Source: Oscillospiraceae bacterium (lineage in GTDB: Bacteria > Bacillota > Clostridia > UMGS1810). From it: DNA of 21,151 nucleotides. The position numbers and the translations under genes are program-made. Of this stretch, positions 1-7,053 are shown in pieces. The notes beneath the pieces were generated by a model. It worked only from the letters and a program-made list of their open reading frames with translations, did no database searches and was not told where the DNA came from. The stretch covers positions 1 through 21,151 of the forward strand of contig JALEIO010000009.1 in NCBI GenBank assembly GCA_022769845.1, read 5' to 3'. Every line of letters starts with the position of its first letter. Position 1 is the stretch's first letter.

Positions 1-2
1 AG

Positions 3-1100
3 AAAAAATTCAGCATAAACGGAATTTTTAACCGCTACGAGTATCCTGTACTTATGCGCGAGGACATTCCTTTAAATTGGCGTTTTGACTTTTCTTACGA
101 GCGAAATCCGCTGTTTTTGGAAAGGATAAGAGTTAACGCAATATTAAACGCGGGCGGAATTTTTTTAAACGGAAAATATGTGCTTGTTGCAAGAGTTGAA
201 GGCAACGACAGAAAATCATATTTTGCGGTTGCCGAAAGCGATAACGGCATTGACGGTTTTAAATTCAGAGAAAAGCCGATAAAGCTTCCCGAAACAAACG
301 AAATTGACACAAACGTTTATGATATGCGTCTTACAAAACACGAGGACGGCTGGATTTACGGGCTGTTTTGCAGTGAAAGAAAGGATTTTAGCGTTGACGA
401 CACCTCGTCCGCTGTGGCAAAATGCGGAATTGTGCGCACAAAAGATTTGGACAACTGGGAAAGACTTCCCGACCTAAAATCCCCCTCGCAGCAAAGAAAC
501 GTTGCGCTTCATCCCGAATTTGTAAACGGAAAATATCTTATTTACACTCGCCCGTCAGACGGATTTATAGACGTAGGCAGCGGCGGCGGTATAGGCGTAT
601 CGTTTATTGACAGTATGGAAAATGCCGAAATCAAAGAGGAAAAAATCATAGACAAGAGAATTTATCACACAATCAAAGAGGTTAAAAACGGTGCCGGCGC
701 AACTCCCATCAAAACAAAAGACGGCTGGCTGCACATTGCCCACGGCGTAAGAGCCAATGCGGCAGGCCTTAGATATGTTTTATACTGCTTTATGACATCT
801 CTTGATGATCCAACCAAGGTTATTTACAGTCCAGCAGGACATTTTCTTGCTCCTAAAGGCAAAGAGCGTGTGGGCGATGTTTCGGGATGCATTTTCTCGA
901 ACGGTGCTATTGTGGATGACAAAAATAATATTTTTGTTTATTATGCTTCGTCGGATACACGCCTTCACGTTGTTTCAACAACCGTTGAAAAAATGGTTGA
1001 TTACTGCAAAAACACTCCTCAAGACGGCTTTAACACGCACGAAAGCGTTAATGCGATTGTCAAGCTTATTGACAGTAATAAAGGATTTTTTAAAGAATAA
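3..1100 (+). CDS. GH130 phosphorylase, probable 4-O-beta-D-mannosyl-D-glucose phosphorylase (5' end outside window)
   Basis: The product probably cleaves beta-1,4-mannosyl-glucose with phosphate to give alpha-mannose 1-phosphate and glucose, a cytoplasmic step in beta-mannan use. I recognise family GH130, subgroup 1, from segments such as RVEGNDRKSYFAVAES, TNVYDMRLTKHEDGWIYG, SQQRNVALHPEF, YTRPSDGFIDVGSGGGIG, HGVRANAAGLRYVLY and YYASSDTRLH. The Asp of VYDMRL is the likely general acid by analogy with the characterised Bacteroides enzyme (from memory). The frame is open to the left edge (visible residues begin KKFSINGIFNRYEYPVL), and this GIF.RYEYPVL stretch is itself family sequence. The ATG at 54 is therefore internal, and roughly 20 to 25 N-terminal codons probably lie off the window. 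The gene converges on the PTS/aldolase operon and ends before a hairpin at 1178. Family call is firm; exact substrate is inferred. Confidence 0.88.
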   Translation, partial: KKFSINGIFNRYEYPVLMREDIPLNWRFDFSYERNPLFLERIRVNAILNAGGIFLNGKYVLVARVEGNDRKSYFAVAESDNGIDGFKFREKPIKLPETNEIDTNVYDMRLTKHEDGWIYGLFCSERKDFSVDDTSSAVAKCGIVRTKDLDNWERLPDLKSPSQQRNVALHPEFVNGKYLIYTRPSDGFIDVGSGGGIGVSFIDSMENAEIKEEKIIDKRIYHTIKEVKNGAGATPIKTKDGWLHIAHGVRANAAGLRYVLYCFMTSLDDPTKVIYSPAGHFLAPKGKERVGDVSGCIFSNGAIVDDKNNIFVYYASSDTRLHVVSTTVEKMVDYCKNTPQDGFNTHESVNAIVKLIDSNKGFFKE

Positions 1101-1177
1101 TTTTTTTATATTTAGATTATGATGTGAAAAATCGAACTCCGCTAAACGATTATATCAAATAAATGCTTGTCTTATAA

Positions 1178-1218
1178 AAATAACGCACATATCCGCAGAA
1201 AATGTGCGTTATTTTTTT
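1178..1218 (+). terminator. Rho-independent terminator, probably bidirectional
   Basis: A 13-nt perfect stem, AAATAACGCACAT (1178-1190) with ATGTGCGTTATTT (1202-1214), encloses an 11-nt loop and runs into T residues to 1218. This gives the GH130 gene a terminator. Read on the other strand the hairpin is followed by TTTTTAT (1174-1180), so it can also end the convergent aldolase/PTS operon. Confidence 0.8.
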
Positions 1219-1282
1219 ATAACATAGGAAATTGCACGCGATAAGTGCGTAATCAGCTTGTTTCAAAAAAGCGTACCATTCT

Positions 1283-1308
1283 GCCCCCAAGATTGGGGGT
1301 TAGGGGGC
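1283..1308. repeat. GC-rich palindromic repeat unit (possible REP or MITE-like element)
   Basis: The stretch has CCCCCAA (1284-1290) facing TTGGGGG (1293-1299) across a 2-nt gap, followed by TTAGGGGGC. The GCCCCC at 1283 can instead pair with GGGGGC at 1303-1308, giving two exclusive hairpins. It is strikingly GC-rich against the AT-rich spacer and carries no ORF. Similar CCCCCAA/TTGGGGGTTAGGGGGC units are, from memory, dispersed in other bacterial genomes. Only one copy lies in this window, so its repeat status is inference. Confidence 0.4.
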
Positions 1309-1335
1309 TGAAGCGTCAAAAACCTTGCACTATTT

Positions 1336-2199
1336 TTAATATAAATCAGCTTTACCCAGTGCGCCGAAAAGGTTCATTTTAAATTCAATAACCTTTTTCA
1401 TTTCCTTAATACAGGGCGGATAAATTGCATTGGGCTCAATCCAGTTCGGATTATCGGCAAGCACCTTTCTACATTCGGTGTAAAAGGCATGCTTAATATC
1501 GCTTGAAATGTTTATTTTTGAAATACCGATTTTTACCGACTCTGCAATTTCGGAATCGGGATTTCCGGAACCTCCATGAAGCACAAGCGGAATGTTCACT
1601 TTATCGCGAATTTCTTTAAGCAAATCAAGCTTTAATTCAGGCTTCATATTTTTGGGATAAAGTCCGTGCGCCGTACCTATTGCAACGGCAAGAGTGTCTA
1701 TTCCCGTTTTATTTACAAAGTCCTTTGCCTCATCAGGATTGGTATAAATAATATCGTTTGCTCCGCCCTCGTAGGATGTTCCCGTATTTCCGATTGTTCC
1801 AAGCTCTGCCTCAACCGACACATTCAAAGGGTGCGATACCTCTACAACTTTTTGCGTGATTTTGACATTTTCGTCATACGACATATGCGATGCGTCTATC
1901 ATAACCGATGTAAACCCGCATCGGATTGCCCGAAGAATTTCCTCAAATTTTCCGCCGTGGTCAAGGTGAATAACCATAGGCACTTTTGTTTTCTGCGCTT
2001 CAAGAATACAGGTTGAAATAAACGAATCGCCGAGATAATCGTGCTCTGTGGGGTGAATTGCCAAAATTACAGGGGTATTCGTTTCGTTCGCGCTCTCTGT
2101 AACGCCTTTTAAAATAGCCTCGCTGCCTATGTTGAAAGCAGGCACCGCAAAGCCTTTTTCATCAGCTTTTTTCAAAAGTTCTTTCATATTTATAAGCAT
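1336..2199 (-). CDS. Class II ketose-bisphosphate aldolase (fructose/tagatose-bisphosphate type), copy 1
   Basis: This 287-residue zinc-dependent aldolase would cleave a ketose 1,6-bisphosphate to dihydroxyacetone phosphate and glyceraldehyde 3-phosphate. The full family framework is visible: VIHLDHG with catalytic Asp80 and zinc-ligand His81, the AELGTIG loop around 131-137, GTAHGLYP with His178, VLHGGSG with His208 and the phosphate-binding glycines, and KINISSD at 228-234. Length is normal for the GatY/KbaY/FbaA group. The ATG at 2199 is preceded by AGGAGA (2208-2213) at a good distance, and this site overlaps the TAG stop of the upstream aldolase, indicating translational coupling. It is the last gene of the PTS operon. 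Whether fructose-, tagatose- or another ketose-bisphosphate is the true substrate cannot be told by eye. Confidence 0.92.
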   Translation of the reverse strand: MLINMKELLKKADEKGFAVPAFNIGSEAILKGVTESANETNTPVILAIHPTEHDYLGDSFISTCILEAQKTKVPMVIHLDHGGKFEEILRAIRCGFTSVMIDASHMSYDENVKITQKVVEVSHPLNVSVEAELGTIGNTGTSYEGGANDIIYTNPDEAKDFVNKTGIDTLAVAIGTAHGLYPKNMKPELKLDLLKEIRDKVNIPLVLHGGSGNPDSEIAESVKIGISKINISSDIKHAFYTECRKVLADNPNWIEPNAIYPPCIKEMKKVIEFKMNLFGALGKADLY

Positions 2200-2211
2200 A
2201 AATTTTCTCTC

Positions 2212-3072
2212 CTAAAAATTTTTATTTTTTCCCTTTGACCCTGAAAGCTCAATGTAATATTTTACCAGTTTTTCGCTCATCTGCTCCGAATTGTGAATGA
2301 GGTCAAAGTAGTTTATATCCGGATTTTCCTCCAAAAGATGCATAACGTTATTTTTGTTTACATTCATAAAATCACATCCGACATTGATTTTGTTTATACC
2401 GAATTTAACTGCGTTTATTATATTTTCTTCACCCGAGCCCGAGCCTCCGTGAAGAACGAGCGGCGCGTTTGTTTTCTTTTTTATTTCCTTTAATCGGTCA
2501 AAATCAAATTCAGGTTTTTGACTGTCGGGATAGTTTCCGTGCGACGAGCCAAACGAAATTGCAAGCGCGTCAATATGCGTTTCTTCATAAAAACGCTTTG
2601 CCTCACACGGGTCGGTATACATTTTTTCGCCTGTATAATTGCCGTCCTCGGTCTGCCCGAGCGAGCCTATTTCGCCCTCGATACTTGCATTTTTTGAATG
2701 TGCATAATCGGCAATTTCGCGTGTTTTTTTAATATTTTCGGATATCGGAAGATGCGACATATCTGCCATCACCGACGAAAATCCATCGTCAATGGCTTTT
2801 TTCAGCGAATTTTCATCACTGCCGTGGTCATAGTTCAGCGCAACGCTGACAGACGCGTTATTTGCAAGATATTTTACAACAGGCGCAATAAGCGCGCTTT
2901 CACAGTGCGTCAGAATATGGTCTTTGAAAATATTTACAATAATCGGCGCATTCTCTTTTTCTGCGGCGTTTATTACGCAGCGGCAGGTTTCAATGTTAAA
3001 GCAGTTTATCGCCATTACGGCATAGCCTGATTTATTAGCGTCACAGAGCATATTTTTCATTGAAGTATACAT
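2212..3072 (-). CDS. Class II ketose-bisphosphate aldolase, copy 2 (divergent paralogue)
   Basis: This 286-residue relative of the following gene keeps the catalytic and zinc residues at nearly the same positions: NYDHG with Asp82 and His83, GEIGSLG around 133-139, FGSSHGNYP with His178, VLHGGSG with His208, and KINVGCD at 228-234. The rest differs widely, for example AINCFNIE near the N terminus where copy 1 has PAFNIGSE, so it is not a recent duplication. ATG 3072 follows GGAGGAG. It lies 14 nt after the EIIC gene and 12 nt before copy 1, clearly within the PTS operon. Two active-looking aldolases side by side suggest different substrates or stereochemistry, or a heteromeric enzyme; this is inference. 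Confidence 0.9.
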   Translation of the reverse strand: MYTSMKNMLCDANKSGYAVMAINCFNIETCRCVINAAEKENAPIIVNIFKDHILTHCESALIAPVVKYLANNASVSVALNYDHGSDENSLKKAIDDGFSSVMADMSHLPISENIKKTREIADYAHSKNASIEGEIGSLGQTEDGNYTGEKMYTDPCEAKRFYEETHIDALAISFGSSHGNYPDSQKPEFDFDRLKEIKKKTNAPLVLHGGSGSGEENIINAVKFGINKINVGCDFMNVNKNNVMHLLEENPDINYFDLIHNSEQMSEKLVKYYIELSGSKGKNKNF

Positions 3073-3086
3073 AAAACTCCTCCGTT

Positions 3087-4169
3087 TCAGTCATTGCTGA
3101 TTTTAATTTCGGACAAATCCATTTCTTCCTCTTCAACGTCAATCGGCGTGTTGTCCTTTGCGTCCTTTTTAAGCAGCACCAGCAAAAGCGCCGTTACCAC
3201 TGTACCAACCGTGAGAGCAAGCATAAATCCCCACGGGTTTATCATTGCGGGCACAATAAACATACCTCCCGACGGAACCATTGAACCAACGTTTAAAAAC
3301 ATTATAATAGCGCCGCCTACCGCCGCTCCGAGCGAGCAGGACACGATAACCCTTATGGGGTCAACTGCCGCAATCGGAATAACACCCTCTGTTATCATAC
3401 AAATTCCCATAGGAAAAGCAACCTTGATGTTGTCGGTTTCGCTTTTTGTATATCTCGAACGCTTAATAAGCCACGACAAAGTAACGCCGAACGGAGGAAT
3501 CATTGAGGCGCAGATTTTCACTGCTTCAGGGCCGTAAACGCCGTCAAGCAAAAGTCCGTCCGCAAAAAGCGAGGCAACCTTGTTGACAGGACCGCCGAAA
3601 TCGAACGCCGCCATTGCACCCAGCACCGCTCCGAAAGCCGCTTTTGAACCGGACTGCATATTTATTAAAAATTCTTTAAGCCATTCCGAAGCACGTGCGA
3701 TAGGTCCGCCTACGACAAAAAACATAATAAGACCGATAACCGCCGACGCCAAAAGCGGAATTATCATCATAGGCATAAGTCCCTGAGCCCATTTCGGTAC
3801 GCGCAGATTGTTTTTGATAAACGCAACAAAATACCCCGCAAGATAGCCTCCGAGCATACCGCCCAGAAATCCCGCGCCCATATTCTGCGCTATCATACCC
3901 ATTAAAAGTCCCGGCGCAATACCGGGGCGGTCTGCTATTGAATACGCTATTGCCGCGCTTATAACTCCGGGCAAAAGTCCCATACCGTAAACGCCGAGCG
4001 TTACTGCCGCCTGCCAAATATTGTAGCCTTTTGTGTAGTCTGAAATTGTGCTCGGATTGCCGCCGAAGATGTTGCCTATTGCAATTAAAAGTCCTGACGC
4101 AACAACGAGCGGAAGCATAAACGAAATGCCCGTTAGTGCGTGCTTTTTAAGCTGTAATTTCTTCCACAT
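3087..4169 (-). CDS. PTS fructose-family permease, EIIC component
   Basis: This is the membrane subunit that carries the sugar through the inner membrane while EIIB phosphorylates it. The protein (360 aa from ATG 4169) is strongly hydrophobic with about eight to ten membrane segments. It shows fructose-family marks: ADRPGIAPG (79-87), GFLGGMLGGYLAGY (100-113), FDFGGPVNK (189-197) and ITEGVIPIA (259-267), then an acidic cytoplasmic tail ending near DVEEEEMDLSE. An in-frame TTG at 4184 is possible, but GGAGG lies 8 nt before the ATG at 4169 and inside the longer version, so I chose the ATG. EIIA, EIIB and EIIC are separate proteins here rather than fused as in FruA. Substrate (fructose, tagatose or another ketose or hexose) is not resolved. 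Confidence 0.93.
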   Translation of the reverse strand: MWKKLQLKKHALTGISFMLPLVVASGLLIAIGNIFGGNPSTISDYTKGYNIWQAAVTLGVYGMGLLPGVISAAIAYSIADRPGIAPGLLMGMIAQNMGAGFLGGMLGGYLAGYFVAFIKNNLRVPKWAQGLMPMMIIPLLASAVIGLIMFFVVGGPIARASEWLKEFLINMQSGSKAAFGAVLGAMAAFDFGGPVNKVASLFADGLLLDGVYGPEAVKICASMIPPFGVTLSWLIKRSRYTKSETDNIKVAFPMGICMITEGVIPIAAVDPIRVIVSCSLGAAVGGAIIMFLNVGSMVPSGGMFIVPAMINPWGFMLALTVGTVVTALLLVLLKKDAKDNTPIDVEEEEMDLSEIKISND

Positions 4170-4186
4170 AGCTTTTTCCTCCAACC

Positions 4187-4498
4187 TTATTTTACAATTT
4201 CCTCACTGATTTTGTTAATGAGCGATTTGGGCGATTTTATCGCAATATGTGTAGGAATTTCCACAACCTTTTTGCCCTTAAAACGCTCCTTGCCGCTTAC
4301 CTTTATATCCGCCGCAATAATAACAACGTCAGCTTCCTTAATCTCATCCAAAGTAAGTTCATCCTCTGTGCCGATTGTTCCCTGTGTTTCAATATGCGCC
4401 GTGTGACCGAGCGATTTTGCCGCTTCTTCAAGCTTTTCTTTAGCTATATAAGTGTGCGCAATGCCCGATGTGCATGCCGCAATTCCAACAATTTTCAT
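4187..4498 (-). CDS. PTS fructose-family EIIB component
   Basis: This 103-residue cytoplasmic protein accepts phosphate from EIIA and passes it to the incoming sugar. The phospho-acceptor Cys9 sits in AACTSGIAHT (7-16), the diagnostic EIIB-Fru motif, followed by the conserved ETQGTIGTE (38-46). Length matches a single stand-alone domain. ATG 4498 follows GGAAGGA. The stop is 17 nt before the EIIC start, and that gap holds the EIIC ribosome binding site. Fructose family is clear; the sugar is not. Confidence 0.93.
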   Translation of the reverse strand: MKIVGIAACTSGIAHTYIAKEKLEEAAKSLGHTAHIETQGTIGTEDELTLDEIKEADVVIIAADIKVSGKERFKGKKVVEIPTHIAIKSPKSLINKISEEIVK

Positions 4499-4513
4499 AT
4501 TAATATCCTTCCT

Positions 4514-4963
4514 TTATTCAGAAAATATTTCTACTATTTCTTCGCGCGTTTTTGCGCTTATGAGCCGTTTACAAACTTCATTAGACGCAAGTTTTCGCGC
4601 CATCTGCGACAAAAGCTTAACATGCGAAGTGTTTTTGTCGCTGTCGTTTACCGCAAGAAGAACGATAAATTTTATAGGCTCATCATCTATGCTCTCCCAA
4701 TTTAAATTTTCGCAAACTCTGCCTATTGCCGCGCTTGTTTCCTTAACTGCCACAGATTTTCCGTGCGGAATTGCAATGCCGTTTCCAATTCCTGTTGCCG
4801 ACACCTTTTCGCGCTCAAACACATCTTCCAAATACTTTTGCTCGTCATAAAGCGCACCGCTTTCATATAAAAGATGCGCAAGCGATTTTATCGCATCGTC
4901 CTTATTTTTTGCCGAAATGTTTAAATCAACTCTGTCGGCGCGTATAATTTTTGATAAATCCAT
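4514..4963 (-). CDS. PTS fructose/nitrogen-family EIIA component
   Basis: This 149-residue cytoplasmic EIIA carries phosphate from HPr to EIIB. The active-site His67 lies in GNGIAIPHGK (60-69), the standard motif of the fructose-mannitol/Ntr EIIA fold, followed by IKFIVLLAVND. Its ATG begins one base after the ptsI stop, and its AGGAGG site lies inside the last codons of ptsI, so the two are translationally coupled. The neighbouring EIIB and EIIC show it is a sugar-transport EIIA and not the regulatory PtsN form, although the fold is shared. Confidence 0.92.
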   Translation of the reverse strand: MDLSKIIRADRVDLNISAKNKDDAIKSLAHLLYESGALYDEQKYLEDVFEREKVSATGIGNGIAIPHGKSVAVKETSAAIGRVCENLNWESIDDEPIKFIVLLAVNDSDKNTSHVKLLSQMARKLASNEVCKRLISAKTREEIVEIFSE

Positions 4964-6637
4964 TTAAATTCCTCCTTTCAAAAAATCCTCTATTTCATCC
5001 TCGTTTTCCATGGAAAGCACTTTTTGAAGCGTTTTTTCCGCCTCCGCATTTGATATCGCTCCAAGCCTTTTTTTAAGCCTTCCAATCATCGGCGAAGGCA
5101 CGCTCAACGATTTTATTCCCATACCGACAAAAATTTCGGTAAAATCAAGATTTGCCGCAAGATCGCCGCATATGCTTATCGGAATACCGTTTTCCGCGGC
5201 AGCTTTAGCCGCAAAATTTATAAGTCTTATAACCGCCAAATTATACGGATTGTAAACACTTGCTACATTGCCGTTGCCTCTGTCCGCAGCAGTTACATAC
5301 TGCACCAAATCGTTTGTGCCTACACTGAAAAAATCGCACCGTTTTGCGAAAATATCGGCGCATAACGCGCACGCGGGAGTTTCAATCATAATGCCTACAA
5401 GATAGTTTTCGCAATACGGCATTTCCTTTTCTTTAAGCCTTTTTTTTGCTGTTTCAATTAGCGACTTTGCCCATTCAAGCTCCTTTAATGATGTAATCAT
5501 AGGCAGTAAAATTTTTACTTTTTCATCGCGTGCCGCATATAAAACAGCGCAAAGCTGCTCGATAAAAATTTCGGGATTGTCCATACAAAGCCTTATTCCT
5601 CGGCTTCCCAAAAACGGATTTTCCTCTTTTTTCATATTAAGATAATCAATTATTTTATCACCGCCGACATCAATTGTGCGAATTGTCACATACTCGGGTG
5701 CGCAAAAGTCAATTACCTTTTTATACGCCTCCGCCTGGTTATCAAAAGAAGGCTTTTTTTTGGTCTGCGAATACAAAAATTCGGTACGAAAAAGTCCAAC
5801 TCCGTTAAAAACAGTGTCTTCAAGGCTAACCAAATCATCAGGATTTCCAATGTTTGCACAAACGCTGAAAACCTCGCCGCTCTTTAAATACGCCTTGCTT
5901 TTTTTCAGCGAATTAATCTTTTCAACAAGAGTTTTTTCCTCCTCAAGGCGCATATCAAATTCGGCTCTCCGCTCGTTATCCGGGTTTACAACCGCCCTGC
6001 CGCGCTCGCCGTCCACACAAACAAAATCTCCCGTTTTAATCTTTTTTTCAATATTCTCAATTCCCGTAACAGCAGGTATTCCCAGTGATTTTGCCAAAAT
6101 TACGGTATGCGAGGTTGCACCGCCCGCCTCGGTTACAATGGCGGCAAGATTTTTAAGGTCAAAAAGCATTGTGTCCACCGGCGTAAGCTCGTATGCGGCA
6201 AGAACAACTTTTTTATTCGGTTTATCCTCGCCGTCGCCGGCGCCGCAGAGGGAGTCGCAAAGAAGCTTTCCCACATACCTTATGTCATCGGCGCGCTGAC
6301 GCATATATTCGTTCTTTTTTGACGCAAGTATGCCGCTCATTCTGCCCGTTACGGCTTTGGCCGCCGCAGCCGGCTCCTCTCCGTTATCTATCCGCGATTT
6401 TATTTGCGAAATCAGCGCCTCGTCCTCCAAAAGCATCTTGTATGCTTCAAAAATTTTTGCTTCATCGTCTCCAAGCGAGTTCTGCGCTTTTTCCTTTAAT
6501 TTTTCAAGGCGCCCCAATGATATTTCAACCGCTTTGTCAATGCTCACCACCGCCGTTTTTCCAATGTTTTTTTTATAAAAAAACGCACTTTCCGCGGCAA
6601 GTCCCGGCGCGCCTGCAATTCCCCTTAACATTTCCAT
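4964..6637 (-). CDS. ptsI: Phosphoenolpyruvate-protein phosphotransferase (PTS enzyme I)
   Basis: Enzyme I takes phosphate from PEP and gives it to HPr. At 557 residues it is near the usual 570. The phospho-His177 lies in TEAGGATSHTVILAKSLGIP (169-188). PEP-binding segments follow: GLFRTEFLY (281-289), TIDVGGDK (321-328), NPFLGSRGIRL (340-350), MIETPA (417-422), and ISICGDLAA with the catalytic Cys490. The segment TNDLVQYVTAADRGN (441-455) departs slightly from the common TNDLTQYTLAVDRGN. ATG 6637 follows CGGAGTGA, which overlaps the HPr stop. It lies in one operon with a dedicated permease and aldolases, which is less usual than a stand-alone ptsHI pair. It may be the cell's only EI or a dedicated second copy. 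Confidence 0.96.
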   Translation of the reverse strand: MEMLRGIAGAPGLAAESAFFYKKNIGKTAVVSIDKAVEISLGRLEKLKEKAQNSLGDDEAKIFEAYKMLLEDEALISQIKSRIDNGEEPAAAAKAVTGRMSGILASKKNEYMRQRADDIRYVGKLLCDSLCGAGDGEDKPNKKVVLAAYELTPVDTMLFDLKNLAAIVTEAGGATSHTVILAKSLGIPAVTGIENIEKKIKTGDFVCVDGERGRAVVNPDNERRAEFDMRLEEEKTLVEKINSLKKSKAYLKSGEVFSVCANIGNPDDLVSLEDTVFNGVGLFRTEFLYSQTKKKPSFDNQAEAYKKVIDFCAPEYVTIRTIDVGGDKIIDYLNMKKEENPFLGSRGIRLCMDNPEIFIEQLCAVLYAARDEKVKILLPMITSLKELEWAKSLIETAKKRLKEKEMPYCENYLVGIMIETPACALCADIFAKRCDFFSVGTNDLVQYVTAADRGNGNVASVYNPYNLAVIRLINFAAKAAAENGIPISICGDLAANLDFTEIFVGMGIKSLSVPSPMIGRLKKRLGAISNAEAEKTLQKVLSMENEDEIEDFLKGGI

Positions 6638-6643
6638 TTTAAA

Positions 6644-6898
6644 TCACTCCGCATCCAAGGTTTCTATAAGCGCGTCCAGCGCCTCGCGTTCGTCTTTTCC
6701 GTCTATGACAAGTTCAATCGTATCGCCCTTTACTGCGCCCATACACAAAACCATAAGAATACTTTTTGCCTCAAATTCTTCGCCGTCCTTTATAACGGTT
6801 ATATCGCTTTCAAACCTTCCTGCCGTTTTGCAAAAATCGGTTGCGGGGCGCGCGTGAAGCCCTTCTTCGTTTTTTATTGTATAGCTTGCTCTTACCAT
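6644..6898 (-). CDS. ptsH: Phosphocarrier protein HPr
   Basis: HPr relays phosphate from enzyme I to EIIA. From the ATG at 6898 the protein is 84 residues and puts the phospho-His exactly at position 15 (EEGLHARPAT, 11-20) and the regulatory serine exactly at 46 (FEAKSILMV), as in classical HPr. An in-frame GTG three codons upstream (6907) is less likely, because GGGAGTG sits at the right distance from the ATG and overlaps that GTG. Ser46 suggests control by HPr kinase and CcpA-type catabolite repression, as known in Bacillota. It is the first gene of the seven-gene PTS/aldolase operon; the AT-rich 100 bp upstream shows no promoter or cre site I would defend. Confidence 0.95.
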   Translation of the reverse strand: MVRASYTIKNEEGLHARPATDFCKTAGRFESDITVIKDGEEFEAKSILMVLCMGAVKGDTIELVIDGKDEREALDALIETLDAE

Positions 6899-6996
6899 TT
6901 TGTTCACTCCCGAAAAACATATTTTTATTTGTTTTTCTTATTATTAGGAATTTTTTAAATTTAATAACATTTTCAAATTGATAATTTTTTCCATAA

Positions 6997-7031
6997 AAAA
7001 ATAACGTACCTTATAAAGATACGTTATTTTT
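6997..7031 (-). terminator. Rho-independent terminator of the hydrogenase operon
   Basis: AAAAATAACGTA (6997-7008) pairs perfectly with TACGTTATTTTT (7020-7031) around an 11-nt loop. Read on the minus strand the stem is followed by a T-run, 22 nt past the hydA stop. The ATAACG...CGTTAT core resembles the terminator at 1178-1218. Confidence 0.75.
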
Positions 7032-7053
7032 AAAAATTTTTATAATTTTAAAA

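Noticed and set aside
54..56. ATG at 54 as the start of the GH130 gene
   Set aside because: The frame is open to the left edge and the upstream residues (GIFNRYEYPVL) are conserved family sequence, so the gene begins outside the window.
3094..3537. 147-codon ORF opposite the EIIC gene
   Set aside because: Antisense to conserved membrane-protein sequence; no ribosome binding site or domain evidence.
4167..4184. TTG at 4184 as the EIIC start
   Set aside because: The GGAGG site lies downstream of this TTG and is well spaced for the ATG at 4169.
5676..6299. 207-codon ORF opposite ptsI
   Set aside because: The longest antisense frame in the window, but it mirrors the codons of ptsI and shows no family features.
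6193..6642. 149-codon ORF opposite ptsI
   Set aside because: Antisense to a well-conserved enzyme I; composition (Arg, Pro, Ser runs) is typical of a shadow frame.
6896..6907. GTG at 6907 as the HPr start
   Set aside because: It overlaps the GGGAGTG site, whereas the ATG at 6898 places His15 and Ser46 at their classical numbers.
6908..6996. Promoter for the PTS operon
   Set aside because: A TTGAAA-like -35 exists, but no -10 lies at 16 to 18 nt and no cre site is visible, so I did not annotate one.
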